DNA of 64,000 nt from the NCBI RefSeq assembly GCF_009496535.1, contig NZ_WIDL01000013.1, positions 1 through 64,000 on the forward strand. The letters run 5' to 3'. Positions 25,672 to 34,830 of the stretch are shown here, piece after piece. The position numbers were made by a program, and so were the translations under genes. The notes beneath the pieces are model-generated. The model did no database searches. It saw only the letters and a program-made list of their open reading frames with translations, and was not told where the DNA came from. Every line of letters begins with the position of its first letter. The first letter of the stretch is position 1. The DNA comes from Stenotrophomonas sp. MYb238 (lineage in GTDB: Bacteria > Pseudomonadota > Gammaproteobacteria > Xanthomonadales > Xanthomonadaceae).

Positions 25672-26562
25672 TCAGCCGCCGGCCAAGCTCCGCGCCGAAC
25701 CCACGCCGCGCGGCGCCGGGACCGTTCCGGCGCTGGTCCCGCGCACGAAGGCCGCGGCCAGGCGCAACGCGTCAGCGCCGCCGCGGTCGCCGCGCAGCGC
25801 CTGGACCAGCCGGGCCGGCGTGGTGCCGGTCCAGCTGAGCAGATCGTGGGTGGCGTGCGCCTGGTCGCTGTAGCCATGGCGCGCGGCCGCATCGGCGATG
25901 TCCGCGTCCTCGGCGTCCAGCGTGCGCAGCAGCGCCTGCAGGCGGCGCACGCGCGCGTACTCCTTCGGGGTCATGCCCACCGCGGCGAGGAAGCGCGATT
26001 GCAGGGTGCGCAGCGCGACGCCCAGTTGCCGCGCCAGCCCGGCGATGCGCAGGTCGCCATCCACCGCGTCGAGCATGAGCACGGCACGCTCGACGAGCGC
26101 ATCGGGCGCGAAGCCGGCGCAATGCTCCCGCAGCAGCGCCCACAGCGGTTCCGGCGACTGCGTGGCGGCATATGCGCGCGCCGCGTCGCCGAAGCCGACC
26201 GCGAACGGCGCATCCAGCGTGTGCAGGTCCGGCGCGTGGTCGCGCAGCCCGGGCAGCCGCCGGCCGGCGACCAGCGCGCTGCTGGCCGGCTGCAGGCGCA
26301 CGCCGATGCAGAACACCGCGCCGGCGGCCTGCAGGCGGACCGGACCCAGCTGCTGGGCGGCGAAGCAGAACGGCTGGTCGGCGCGGACCTGGCCGTCCGC
26401 GCCGTGGAAGCGCAGCGGTACGCCCAGTTCGGCCAGCAGTTCGCAGCAGCCGTCCGGGTAGATGACCTGCATTTCGTCGCCGGGCGTGTCGTCGCGCAGC
26501 ACCCAGAGGCAGCGCACGTGGCGCTGCAGGTCGGGCGGCGGCGGAAGCTCCAGGTAATCCAT
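25672..26562 (-). CDS. AraC-family transcriptional regulator
   Basis: Regulator of 296 residues. The N-terminal sensory region (MDYLELPPPPDLQRHVRCLW, MQVIYPDGCCELL) is of the DUF6597 type. The C-terminal AraC DNA-binding domain is at about 160-265, with two helix-turn-helix units (IAGLARQLGVALRTLQSRF; DIADAAARHGYSDQAHATHD). The last 30 residues are low complexity. Divergent from the DUF6265 gene across 87 bp, which it may regulate. Confidence 0.88.
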   Translation of the reverse strand: MDYLELPPPPDLQRHVRCLWVLRDDTPGDEMQVIYPDGCCELLAELGVPLRFHGADGQVRADQPFCFAAQQLGPVRLQAAGAVFCIGVRLQPASSALVAGRRLPGLRDHAPDLHTLDAPFAVGFGDAARAYAATQSPEPLWALLREHCAGFAPDALVERAVLMLDAVDGDLRIAGLARQLGVALRTLQSRFLAAVGMTPKEYARVRRLQALLRTLDAEDADIADAAARHGYSDQAHATHDLLSWTGTTPARLVQALRGDRGGADALRLAAAFVRGTSAGTVPAPRGVGSARSLAGG

Positions 26563-26649
26563 GCGCCATCGAACCGCGCGTTGCGCGTTTTTACAAGCGC
26601 CGCCGCCGGGTCCCGTCTAGCCTGCGGCCATCCAACAGGGAGATGGGAC

Positions 26650-27108
26650 ATGGCGAATGCGGCAATCGGGCTGGGCGTCGGCCTGGCATTGGCAAGCGGC
26701 GCGGCCACGGCCGCCGGGATGGAGTTCGACTGGCTGGCCGGCCACTGGTGCGGCGGCAGCGAGGAACGCAGGATCGAGGAGATCTGGCTGCCCCAGGCCG
26801 GCGGCGCGCTGCTGGGCATGTCGCGCACGCTCCGCGGCGAGCGTACCGAATCGTTCGAGTTCATGCGGCTGGTACCGGCGGGCAAGGAGGCCGGTTTCCA
26901 CGTCCAGCCCAACGGCGCCCCGCCCACCGTGTTCGCCATCACCGGGCGCGGCGAGGGCTGGATGGTGCTGGAGAACACCGCGCACGATTTCCCCAACCGC
27001 ATCGAGTACCGGCGCGACGGCGCGGGGCTGCGCGCGTCCATCTCCGGGCCGGGCGAAGACGGAAAGACGCTGGAGATTCCGTTCGATTACCGCCGCTGCG
27101 GCGAGTGA
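26650..27108 (+). CDS. DUF6265-family exported protein
   Basis: Protein of 152 residues with an N-terminal signal-like segment (GLGVGLALASGAATAAG). The mature part starts MEFDWLAGHWCGG and matches the DUF6265 beta-barrel-like family found widely in xanthomonads; function unknown. GGGAGATGGG before the ATG is a plausible ribosome site. The final 25 codons are repeated downstream at 27281-27359 in a decayed copy. Confidence 0.85.
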   Translation: MANAAIGLGVGLALASGAATAAGMEFDWLAGHWCGGSEERRIEEIWLPQAGGALLGMSRTLRGERTESFEFMRLVPAGKEAGFHVQPNGAPPTVFAITGRGEGWMVLENTAHDFPNRIEYRRDGAGLRASISGPGEDGKTLEIPFDYRRCGE

Positions 27109-27531
27109 GCGGCGGGGCCGATCCAATGGGGCCGGCGCCTGCCGGCATCCCGCGATCGCCTGGGGACATCGTGGCCGCATACAGGCATGGAATCCGCCGG
27201 ACCGCCAATTTCGGCTACCGCGCGGCGCAAAGCGCGGTGCGGCAGCGGTGCACTATCTTCCGGCGACCGGCTAGGCGGCCGCGCGCATCTATCTCCGGGC
27301 TGGGATAAGACGGAAAGACGATGGAGATTCCGCTCGATTACCGCCGCTGCGGCGAGTGAGCGGCAGAGCCCGATCCAACGGGGCCGGCGCCTGCCGGCAT
27401 CCCGCGATCGCCCGGGGACATCGTGGCCGCACACAGGCATGGAATCCGTCGGAGCGCCAACTTCGGCTACCGCGCGGCGCAAAGCGCGGCGCGGCGGCGG
27501 CGCGCTATCCTGCGGCGGCCGGCCAGGCGGC
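27030..27531. repeat. Two tandem copies of a 251-bp unit
   Basis: Copy 1 (about 27030-27280) and copy 2 (about 27281-27531) repeat the end of the DUF6265 gene, the intergenic segment and the end of the convergent gph gene. Both carry KxxEIP and DYRRCGE codons and the CTA of the gph stop. In between there is no further gene, so the 396-bp gap 27109-27504 consists of this duplication. Confidence 0.85.
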
Positions 27532-28185
27532 CGGCTCCAGTAGCACGGCCGGCGTGGCCGCCATCGTGTCGGCCTGCCACAGCAGCGGATCGTCGCCCTC
27601 CGGGCGGTAGCCCCACAGCGCCGCGATCGACGGCATGGCGGCCGCGCGCGCGGCCTGGATGTCGCGCTCGTCGTCGCCGACGTAGACGCAGCGCTGCGCG
27701 GCCACGCCGATCCGCTGCGCGGCCACCTGCAGCGGCAGCGGATGCGGCTTGCGCTCGGCCAGGGTGTCGCCGCCGATAAGCACCGCGCAGCGCTGTTCCC
27801 AACCCAGCTGCGGCAGGATCAGCCGCGCCAGGTATTCGGGCTTGTTGGTGACGATGCCCCAGCGGCTGCCCGCCCGCTCCAGCGCCTGCAGCATGTCGGT
27901 GACGCCGTCGAACAGCCGCGCATGGCGGCCGATCAGCGACTGGTAGACATCGAGGAACTCGGGCACCAGCGCATGGCGCTCGCTCTCGGCCATGTGCGGG
28001 AAGGCCACCGCCAGCATCGCCCGCGAGCCCTTGGACACCACCGGGCGCAGCCGCTGTTCGTTCAGCGCGTCCATGCCGCGCGCCTGGCGCATGGCGTTGG
28101 CGGTGACGACGAAATCCAGTGCGGTGTCGAGCAGGGTGCCGTCCAGGTCGAACAGCGCCGCCGGCGGGAACGTCGCCGCGGTCAC
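27505..28185 (-). CDS. HAD phosphatase, Gph/MupP type
   Basis: HAD-like hydrolase of 226 residues. Motif 1 is [10 protein letters not shown], motif 2 VTNKP, motif 3 ERKPHP and motif 4 VGDDERDI. It was historically annotated as phosphoglycolate phosphatase (gph). The same position next to ubiG in Pseudomonas holds mupP, which removes phosphate from N-acetylmuramic acid 6-phosphate in peptidoglycan recycling, so MupP is a serious alternative. Starts with GTG that overlaps the ubiG stop by four bases. Its 3' end has been duplicated in tandem. Confidence 0.88.
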   Translation of the reverse strand: MTAATFPPAALFDLDGTLLDTALDFVVTANAMRQARGMDALNEQRLRPVVSKGSRAMLAVAFPHMAESERHALVPEFLDVYQSLIGRHARLFDGVTDMLQALERAGSRWGIVTNKPEYLARLILPQLGWEQRCAVLIGGDTLAERKPHPLPLQVAAQRIGVAAQRCVYVGDDERDIQAARAAAMPSIAALWGYRPEGDDPLLWQADTMAATPAVLLEPAAWPAAAG

Positions 28186-28904
28186 GCCTGGTCCGGCTTG
28201 ACCGCGAAGGCCAGGTAATTGATGTCGGTGCGGCGGCTCAGGCGCGCACGGTTGCGCCAGGGCTCGTAGGCCATGCCGCTGACGTCTTGCAGCTGCAGCC
28301 CCGACTGGCGCAGCCAAGCGCCCAGCTCGGCCGGCCTGATGAATTCCTGGTAGTGGTGCGTGCCCCTGGGCAGCAGCCGGGCGATGTACTCGGCGCCGAC
28401 CACGGCCACCGCGAACGCGGCCGGGGTGCGGTTGATCGTGGACAGGAACAGCTTGCCGCCGGGGCGCAGCAGGCGCTGGCAGGCGGCGATGATCGCGCCC
28501 GGGTCCGGCACGTGCTCCAGCATCTCCATGCAGGTCACCACGTCGAACGTGCCGGCCTGCTCGGCGGCCAGGTCCTCGGCCGCCTGCACCCGGTAATCGA
28601 CCTGCACCCCGGACTCCAGCCCGTGCAGGCGCGCGACCTTGACCAGCTCCGGCGCCAGGTCGATGGCGGTGACCTGCGCGCCCTCCTTGGCCAGCGCCTC
28701 GCTCAGCAGGCCGCCGCCGCAGCCGATGTCCAGCACCTTCGCGCCGCGCAGCGCGGCGCGTTCGGCCACGTAGTGCAGCCGCACGGGATTGAGCGCGTGC
28801 AGCGGCTTCTGCGGGCCGTCGGCATCCCACCAGCGGTTGGCCAGCGCGGCGAACTTGTCCAGTTCGGCCTGATCGAAATTGTGGGAGGTGGGGGCTGCGG
28901 TCAT
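28182..28904 (-). CDS. ubiG: Ubiquinone biosynthesis O-methyltransferase
   Basis: SAM-dependent methyltransferase of 240 residues that performs both O-methylations in ubiquinone synthesis on the inner face of the membrane. Typical UbiG blocks are [34 protein letters not shown] (SAM binding), [10 protein letters not shown] and [12 protein letters not shown]. Length matches the family (about 240). Transcribed with the following phosphatase and preceded, after 27 bp, by the deaminase gene on the same strand. Confidence 0.96.
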   Translation of the reverse strand: MTAAPTSHNFDQAELDKFAALANRWWDADGPQKPLHALNPVRLHYVAERAALRGAKVLDIGCGGGLLSEALAKEGAQVTAIDLAPELVKVARLHGLESGVQVDYRVQAAEDLAAEQAGTFDVVTCMEMLEHVPDPGAIIAACQRLLRPGGKLFLSTINRTPAAFAVAVVGAEYIARLLPRGTHHYQEFIRPAELGAWLRQSGLQLQDVSGMAYEPWRNRARLSRRTDINYLAFAVKPDQA

Positions 28905-28931
28905 TTCAGGGTCCTCGTGATGCCACCGCGC

Positions 28932-30275
28932 TCAGGCGCGGCTGGAACGGATGCGGTCGCGCCACTGGCGGGCATTGGCGGCGATCGCCGCCACGTCCAT
29001 GCCGACCAGTTCGCGCCGCACCAGCTTGGGCTGGCCGGCGATCCACACGTCGCTGACCTGGTGGCGGCCGGCGGCGTAGACCAGCTGCGACAGCACGTGG
29101 TGCAGCGGCTGGGTCTCCAGCGCCGACAGGTCCACGCAGGCCAGGTCGGCCTGCTTGCCGACCTCGATCGAACCGATCTTCTCGCCGAAGCCCAGCGCGC
29201 GCGCGCCGCCCAGCGTGGCCGCGCGCAGCGTGGTGGCCGCGTCCAGCGCGGTGGCGTCGTTGGCCACGGCCTTGGCCAGGATCGCCGCGGTGCGGTTCTC
29301 GCTGAACATGTCCAGGTCGTTGTTGCTGGCGCAGCCGTCGGTGCCGATGGCCAGGTTCACGCCCGCGCGCACCAGCGCGCAGGCCGGGCAGAAGCCCGAG
29401 GCCAGCTTCAGGTTCGACTCGGGGCAATGCACCACGTGCACCCCGCGCTCGGCGCACAGGTGGATCTCGGCGTCGGTGAGCTGGGTCATGTGCACCGCGA
29501 TCAGGCGGTCGTTGACCAGGCCCAGGCGGTCCAGCCGCGCCAGCGGGCGCTGGCCGTGCAGCCTGATCGAGTCGCTGATTTCCTGCGCGGTCTCGTGGGT
29601 ATGCAGGTGTACCGGGATGTCGAGCTGGTCGGACAGCATGCGCACCCGCTCGAAATTGGCGTCGTTGACCGTGTACGGCGCATGCGGCGCGAACGCGGTG
29701 CCGATCAGCGCATCGCCGCGCCACTGGTCGTGCAGTTCGGTGGCGCGCGCGAAGTACTCGTCGTCGCTCCTGGCCCAGGCGCTGGGAAAATCGATGATCA
29801 CCGAGCCGACCAGCGCGCGGAAGCCGTGCTTCTTGTACACGGCGGCCTGCACGTCGGCGAAGAAGTAGTTCTCGTTGGCACAGGTGGTGCCGCCGCGCAG
29901 CATCTCGGCGATGGCCAGGGTGGTGCCGTCGGCGACGAACTCCGGGCCGATCACCGCCGCTTCCACCGGCCAGATGTGCTCGCGCAGCCAGGTCATCAGC
30001 GGCAGGTCGTCGGCGATGCCGCGCAGCAGGGTCATCGGGTTGTGGGTGTGGGCGTTGACCAGACCGGGGATCAGCGCCGATTCCGGGCGGGAAACCACTT
30101 CCCGGGCCTGGAAACGCGCGCGCGCCTCGGCGCGCGGCAGCACCGCCACGATCTGGCCGCCGTGGATCGCCACCGCGTGGTCTTCCAGCACCACCGCGTG
30201 CGGCTCGACCGGCACCACGTAGCCGGCTTCGATCAGGAGGTCGCAGGCGGTCGCCGCGGTTTGATGGATCGTCAT
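28932..30275 (-). CDS. mtaD: TRZ/ATZ-type amidohydrolase (MTA/SAH deaminase)
   Basis: Amidohydrolase of 447 residues that should deaminate methylthioadenosine and/or S-adenosylhomocysteine. Metal ligands are visible in VNAHTHN, HLHTHE and GTDGCASNNDLDM, and the substrate-binding block HAPYTV is present. The gene lies directly before ubiG, which consumes SAM and produces SAH, so co-location with a SAH-handling enzyme makes sense. Other TRZ/ATZ substrates are possible. Confidence 0.88.
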   Translation of the reverse strand: MTIHQTAATACDLLIEAGYVVPVEPHAVVLEDHAVAIHGGQIVAVLPRAEARARFQAREVVSRPESALIPGLVNAHTHNPMTLLRGIADDLPLMTWLREHIWPVEAAVIGPEFVADGTTLAIAEMLRGGTTCANENYFFADVQAAVYKKHGFRALVGSVIIDFPSAWARSDDEYFARATELHDQWRGDALIGTAFAPHAPYTVNDANFERVRMLSDQLDIPVHLHTHETAQEISDSIRLHGQRPLARLDRLGLVNDRLIAVHMTQLTDAEIHLCAERGVHVVHCPESNLKLASGFCPACALVRAGVNLAIGTDGCASNNDLDMFSENRTAAILAKAVANDATALDAATTLRAATLGGARALGFGEKIGSIEVGKQADLACVDLSALETQPLHHVLSQLVYAAGRHQVSDVWIAGQPKLVRRELVGMDVAAIAANARQWRDRIRSSRA

Positions 30276-30314
30276 TGCATAGCTTCCTAGCAGGGCCGGG
30301 CTTCCGCCATGCGC

Positions 30315-30953
30315 TCAACTGCCGCGGGCGAGGATGCGCCGCCTGGCGATGAGGGACAGCGGGAAGATCAGCGCGAAAACCAATACCGCCCATTTCCCGG
30401 GGACGAACAGGCCCAGCGGGACGGCGGAGGAGAAGACCAGCAGCGGGATCAGCCCGCGCGCCAGCAGCAGCCGGGCCTGGGCCGGGCCGAGCCGGGCCCG
30501 CAGGTCCTCCTGCGCCACCACCGTGCGCCGGACCAGCCAGGAGAACAGCGAGATGCCGGTGAGCACCAGCGCGTAGAACACGAAATGTTCCGATACCTGG
30601 CGCGTGGCGAACGGCATCAGCACCACGAAGAACAGCTGCAGCAGGGCCAGCCACACCACCTTGCCGTTGACCCGCCGCACGTGCTTCCAGGTGAGCATGT
30701 GGCCCACCCAGAACAGCCCGGTCACGAAGAAGCTGATGACGTAGGACAGCAGCAGGCCGAACGTCTCGCCCCAGGCCTGGTCCGCGCCGACCCGTTCGAT
30801 CAGTTCGCTGCCGGGCAGGCGCAGCTCGATCGCCAGCAGGGTGATGACGATGGCGAACACCGCATCGCAGAAGTTCACCACCCGCTCATGCGGAAACCGG
30901 TCCTCGCGGACCGGTTCCTCGACAGCCTGCTCGACGCCGGCGGGTTCGCGCAT
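30315..30953 (-). CDS. TMEM175-family potassium channel
   Basis: Inner-membrane protein of 212 residues with about six hydrophobic segments. The TMEM175/DUF1211 signature RxxxFSD appears as RVVNFCD at about 24-30, with Cys in place of Ser; the first helix continues AVFAIVITLLAIEL. Bacterial members form K+-leak channels as tetramers. The function is inferred from the family. It ends 40 bp from the deaminase gene and begins close to the efp stop on the same strand. Confidence 0.82.
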   Translation of the reverse strand: MREPAGVEQAVEEPVREDRFPHERVVNFCDAVFAIVITLLAIELRLPGSELIERVGADQAWGETFGLLLSYVISFFVTGLFWVGHMLTWKHVRRVNGKVVWLALLQLFFVVLMPFATRQVSEHFVFYALVLTGISLFSWLVRRTVVAQEDLRARLGPAQARLLLARGLIPLLVFSSAVPLGLFVPGKWAVLVFALIFPLSLIARRRILARGS

Positions 30954-30957
30954 GGGC

Positions 30958-31524
30958 TTACTTGACGCGTGCGGAGTATTCGCCGGAGCGGGTGTCGACG
31001 CGGATCACTTCGTCCTGGCCGACGAACAGCGGCACGCGCACCACGGCGCCGGTTTCCAGGGTGGCCGGCTTGCCGCCGCCGCCCGAGGTGTCGCCGCGCA
31101 CGCCCGGGTCGGTCTCGGTGATCTTCAGCTCGACGAAATTCGGCGGCTGCACGGCGATCGGCTCGCCGTTCCACAAGGTGACCACGCAGGATTCCTCGCC
31201 CTTGAGCCACTTCTCGGCGCCGCCCATGCCGGCCTTGGTCGCCTGCACCTGCTCGAAGGTCTCCGGGTCCATGAAGTGCCAGTACTCGCCGTCGCTGTAC
31301 ATGTAGTTCATGTCGGTATCCACGACGTCGGCCGCGTCCAGCGAGTCGGTCGACTTCATGGTGATTTCCTGCGTGCGGCCGTCCTTGATCAGGCGGTACT
31401 TCACGCGGGTGAACGCCTGGCCCTTGCCCGGCTTGACGTACTCGGTGTCGATGATGACCGCCGGTTGGTTGTTGACCAGGATCTTCATCCCGTTCTTCAC
31501 GTCGTTCATGCCGTAGCTGGCCAT
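30958..31524 (-). CDS. efp: Elongation factor P
   Basis: EF-P, 188 residues, prevents ribosome stalling at consecutive prolines. The loop PGKGQAF carries Lys34, the residue that receives beta-lysine. Its modifying enzyme EpmB is encoded divergently 101 bp away; EpmA is not in the window. The ATG at 31524 gives exactly the family length; a longer frame to 31656 overlaps epmB and is rejected. The three OB-like domains are all present. Confidence 0.97.
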   Translation of the reverse strand: MASYGMNDVKNGMKILVNNQPAVIIDTEYVKPGKGQAFTRVKYRLIKDGRTQEITMKSTDSLDAADVVDTDMNYMYSDGEYWHFMDPETFEQVQATKAGMGGAEKWLKGEESCVVTLWNGEPIAVQPPNFVELKITETDPGVRGDTSGGGGKPATLETGAVVRVPLFVGQDEVIRVDTRSGEYSARVK

Positions 31525-31625
31525 GCTGGAACTCCTGATAAGTGGCAAAACCGGCGCGCGCGCGGCGGCCGGATTAGAATGGAACGCCCGCCATCTAAGG
31601 CGGACATCTGTTTTTCTGGTCGCCC

Positions 31626-32654
31626 ATGATAACCGCAGCCCTCGCCCCCGCTCCACAGGAAGCTCCCGTCCCCCTGCCCGCCGAGCGCTGGCAGGCGCAC
31701 TGGCGCCAGGCGATCCGCGACCCGGCCGAACTGCTGGCCGGGCTGGGGCTGGAGGCCGCCGACCTGGGAGTCTCGGCGCAGGCGCTGGCGCAGTTCCCGC
31801 TGCGGGTGCCGCGCGGCTTCGCCGCGCGCATGCGCCGCGGCGACCCGGCCGACCCGCTGCTGCGGCAGGTCCTGCCGGTCGATGCCGAGATGCGGGTCGT
31901 GCCGGGCTTCGCTTTCGACGCGGTCGGCGACGGCCCGGCGAAGAAGGCCACCGGCGTGATCCAGAAATACCGCGGGCGCGCCCTGCTGGTGGCCACCGGC
32001 AGCTGCGCGATCAACTGCCGCTACTGCTTCCGCCGCCATTTCGACTACGCCGGCGAGAACGCCGCCAAAGGCGGCTGGCAGGAGGCGGTGGCGGCCATCG
32101 CCGCCGATCCGTCGATCGACGAGGTGATCCTGTCCGGGGGCGATCCGCTGTCGCTGGCCACGGCCAAGCTGGCCGAACTCACCGACGCCCTGTCCGCCGT
32201 CGCGCATGTCCGGCGCCTGCGCATCCACAGCCGGCTGCCGGTGGTGCTGCCCGAACGCGTGGACGCGGCCCTCGTGCGCTGGCTGGCCGGCCTGCCATGG
32301 CCGCTGGCCTTCGTGATCCACGCCAACCACGCCAACGAATTCGACGCCGGTGTCGATGCCGCCCTCGCCCGCCTGCGCGGCAGCGGCGCGCAGCTGCTCA
32401 ACCAGGCGGTGCTGCTGCGCGGCGTCAACGACGACGTCCAGGCCCTGGCCGCGCTGAGCGAACGCAGCTTCGCCGCCGGCGTGCTGCCCTACTACCTGCA
32501 CCAGCTGGACCGGGTGCAGGGCGTGGCCCATTTCGAGGTCGACGACGCGCGTGCGCTGGAACTGCACGCGGCGCTGCGCGCGCGCCTGTCCGGCTACCTG
32601 GTGCCGAAGCTGGTGCGCGAGATCGCCGGCGACAGCGGCAAGCGACCGCTCTGA
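31626..32654 (+). CDS. epmB: EF-P beta-lysylation protein EpmB
   Basis: Radical SAM lysine 2,3-aminomutase of 342 residues that makes (R)-beta-lysine for attachment to EF-P. The cluster motif is CAINCRYCF (CxxxCxxC), preceded by [13 protein letters not shown] and followed by [13 protein letters not shown]-binding lysine is expected near the C-terminus ([12 protein letters not shown]). Divergent from efp, sharing a 101-bp promoter region. Confidence 0.95.
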   Translation: MITAALAPAPQEAPVPLPAERWQAHWRQAIRDPAELLAGLGLEAADLGVSAQALAQFPLRVPRGFAARMRRGDPADPLLRQVLPVDAEMRVVPGFAFDAVGDGPAKKATGVIQKYRGRALLVATGSCAINCRYCFRRHFDYAGENAAKGGWQEAVAAIAADPSIDEVILSGGDPLSLATAKLAELTDALSAVAHVRRLRIHSRLPVVLPERVDAALVRWLAGLPWPLAFVIHANHANEFDAGVDAALARLRGSGAQLLNQAVLLRGVNDDVQALAALSERSFAAGVLPYYLHQLDRVQGVAHFEVDDARALELHAALRARLSGYLVPKLVREIAGDSGKRPL

Positions 32655-32685
32655 ATCCGGCGGGGCGGCCGCCCGCCGCGCCACC

Positions 32686-34830
32686 TCAGGCCGCCGGGCC
32701 TGGCGCGGCGTCCAGCAGGCGCACCAGGTCGTCCGAATCCAGCGGACGCGCCAGCCAGTAGCCCTGCACCAGGTCGCAGCCACGCTCGTTGAGCAGGTCG
32801 AACTGGGCCTGGTGCTCGATGCCCTCGGCGACCACGGTGATGCCCAGCGCATGCGCCATCGCGATGATCGCGGTGGTCAGGGCCAGGTCGTCCGGGTCGC
32901 GTTGCAGGTCGGCGACGAAGCTCCTGTCGATCTTGACCCCGTCCACCGGCACCTGCCGCAAGTGGCTCAGCCCCGAGAAGCCGGTGCCGAAGTCGTCCAG
33001 CCACACCTTCACCCCGGTGCGGTGCAGTTTCTCCAGCAGCGAGGCGGCCAGCATCTCGTCGCCGATCACCGCGGTCTCGGTCAGCTCCAGGTGCAGGCGC
33101 GAGGCGGCCAGCCCGGAGGCATGCAGGCCCTGCTCCACGGCGGCGATCAGGTCGCCACCGCGCAACTGGCGCGGGGACACGTTGACCGAGACGAACAGTT
33201 CCTCGCCGGCGGCGTTGCACGGCCATTGCCGGGCCTGCTGGCAGGCGGTGCGCAGCACCTTCGGCCCCAGCGCCTGGATCAGGCCGCTCTGTTCGGCGAT
33301 GTCGATGAACATCGAAGGCGGGATGGCGCCCAGCACCGGGTGCTGCCAGCGCAGCAGCGCCTCCACGCCGATCAGCATGCGGTCCAGGGAGCGGAAGATC
33401 GGCTGGTAGACCAGGCGCAGCTCGCCGCGCTCCCACGCCCCGCGCAGTTCCTGCTCCAGGTGCAGGCGACGCTCGACCGCATGGTCCAGCGCGCGGCTGT
33501 AGTAGCGGAAGCAGCTCTTGCCGGCCAGCTTGGCCTGGTACATGGCGATGTCGCCGTTCTTGAGCAGGCCGGTGGCGTCGGTCGCGTCCTCCGGGAACAG
33601 GGTGATGCCGATCGAGCTGCCGAGGAAGATCTCGCGCCCCTGCACCTGCAGCGGATGGCCCAGGTCAGCCACCAGCCGCTTGGCCAGGGCGGTGGCCATG
33701 TTCTCCACCTTGCCGGCCTCGCGGCCGATCAGGATCACGAACTCGTCGCCGCCGAAGCGCGCCAGCAGCGCGTCGTCGCCGCCATCCTGTTCCACCGCCG
33801 CGGCGATGCGCTGGGCGAACTGCAGCAGCGCCTCGTCGCCGGCCTCGTGGCCGAGGGTGTCGTTGACCCGCTTGAACTCGTCGATGTCGATGAACAGCAG
33901 CGCCAGCCCCTGCCCCGAGGCGCGCGCGCCGAGCAGGCGATGGTCCAGCGCCTCGCGGAACGCCAGGCGGTTGGTCAGGCCGGTCAGCGAATCGGTATAG
34001 GCCATCTGCCGCACCTCACGGTCGTGGCGGGCGATGCTCTGGCCCATGCGCCCGAAGGTGCGCAGCAGTTCGCCGATCTCGTCGCCGCGGCGCGTGTCCT
34101 GCTGCTCGACCTCGTAGTCGCCGGCCTCGATGCGGCGCGCGGCCGCGCCGAGCCAGCGCACCGGCTGCACCAGCGTGCGCTGCACGTACAGCGCCATGAG
34201 GCAGGCCAGGCCGACCAGGGCCACCATCATCAGCACCACCCAGGCCAGCTGGCGGCGGTTGGCCAGCCCCATGCGCTGCTCCAGCGCGGCCCGGGCCTCG
34301 GCCTCCTGCGCGCGGACCGGCGCCAGGTCCATGCCCAGCCGCAGCCCGCCGATGCGCTGCTCGCCGATGCGCAGCGGAAGATCCACCTCCAGCACCATCG
34401 GCGATTCCTGCATCCGCAGCTTCTCCGCGCCGATCGCGCCCTGCGCCAGCGGATCCTGCATCTGCCGGCCGTAGCCGGCGACCTCGATGGAACCGTCGTG
34501 GATCAGCCGGCCCTCGGCATCGTGCACGAGCACGTAGCTGACCGATTTCTGGCTGATGGTGCTGCGCGCCAGCGCGCCGATCGCGTCCAGGTCGGAGAAA
34601 TACAGCGGATTGACCAGCGCCTCGGCCAGCGAGGTCGCCAGCGAGGTGCCCTGCTCGCGCACGCTGCGGTCGAACACCTGGCTGACCACGCCGCTGCTGG
34701 CCTGCAACAGTTCGCGCTGGGCGGCGGCCTGCCGCGCCAGCAGGATCGCCACGATGGCGACCACGACCAGCACGGCGCCACCGGCCACGCACAGGAACCG
34801 GGCCTGCAACCCGAACCGCGGCCGTTTCAT
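32686..34830 (-). CDS. GGDEF-EAL cyclic-di-GMP protein with periplasmic sensor
   Basis: Inner-membrane protein of 714 residues. Transmembrane helices are near 13-33 and 195-217 around a periplasmic domain, then a HAMP segment to about 270, GGDEF (RFGGDEFVIL) to about 440 and EAL (GVEALLRW, with DDFGTGFS and KIDRSF) to about 700. Both active-site signatures are intact, so it could make or degrade c-di-GMP. Its ATG overlaps the stop of the PhnD-like gene (ATGA), which suggests that the periplasmic binding protein feeds the signal to it. Confidence 0.93.
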   Translation of the reverse strand: MKRPRFGLQARFLCVAGGAVLVVVAIVAILLARQAAAQRELLQASSGVVSQVFDRSVREQGTSLATSLAEALVNPLYFSDLDAIGALARSTISQKSVSYVLVHDAEGRLIHDGSIEVAGYGRQMQDPLAQGAIGAEKLRMQESPMVLEVDLPLRIGEQRIGGLRLGMDLAPVRAQEAEARAALEQRMGLANRRQLAWVVLMMVALVGLACLMALYVQRTLVQPVRWLGAAARRIEAGDYEVEQQDTRRGDEIGELLRTFGRMGQSIARHDREVRQMAYTDSLTGLTNRLAFREALDHRLLGARASGQGLALLFIDIDEFKRVNDTLGHEAGDEALLQFAQRIAAAVEQDGGDDALLARFGGDEFVILIGREAGKVENMATALAKRLVADLGHPLQVQGREIFLGSSIGITLFPEDATDATGLLKNGDIAMYQAKLAGKSCFRYYSRALDHAVERRLHLEQELRGAWERGELRLVYQPIFRSLDRMLIGVEALLRWQHPVLGAIPPSMFIDIAEQSGLIQALGPKVLRTACQQARQWPCNAAGEELFVSVNVSPRQLRGGDLIAAVEQGLHASGLAASRLHLELTETAVIGDEMLAASLLEKLHRTGVKVWLDDFGTGFSGLSHLRQVPVDGVKIDRSFVADLQRDPDDLALTTAIIAMAHALGITVVAEGIEHQAQFDLLNERGCDLVQGYWLARPLDSDDLVRLLDAAPGPAA

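Noticed and set aside
24856-27108. 750-codon open frame on the plus strand
   Set aside because: It runs antisense over the squalene-synthase-like and AraC genes; its composition is Arg/Pro/Ala shadow code. Only the last 152 codons (from 26650) form a real gene.
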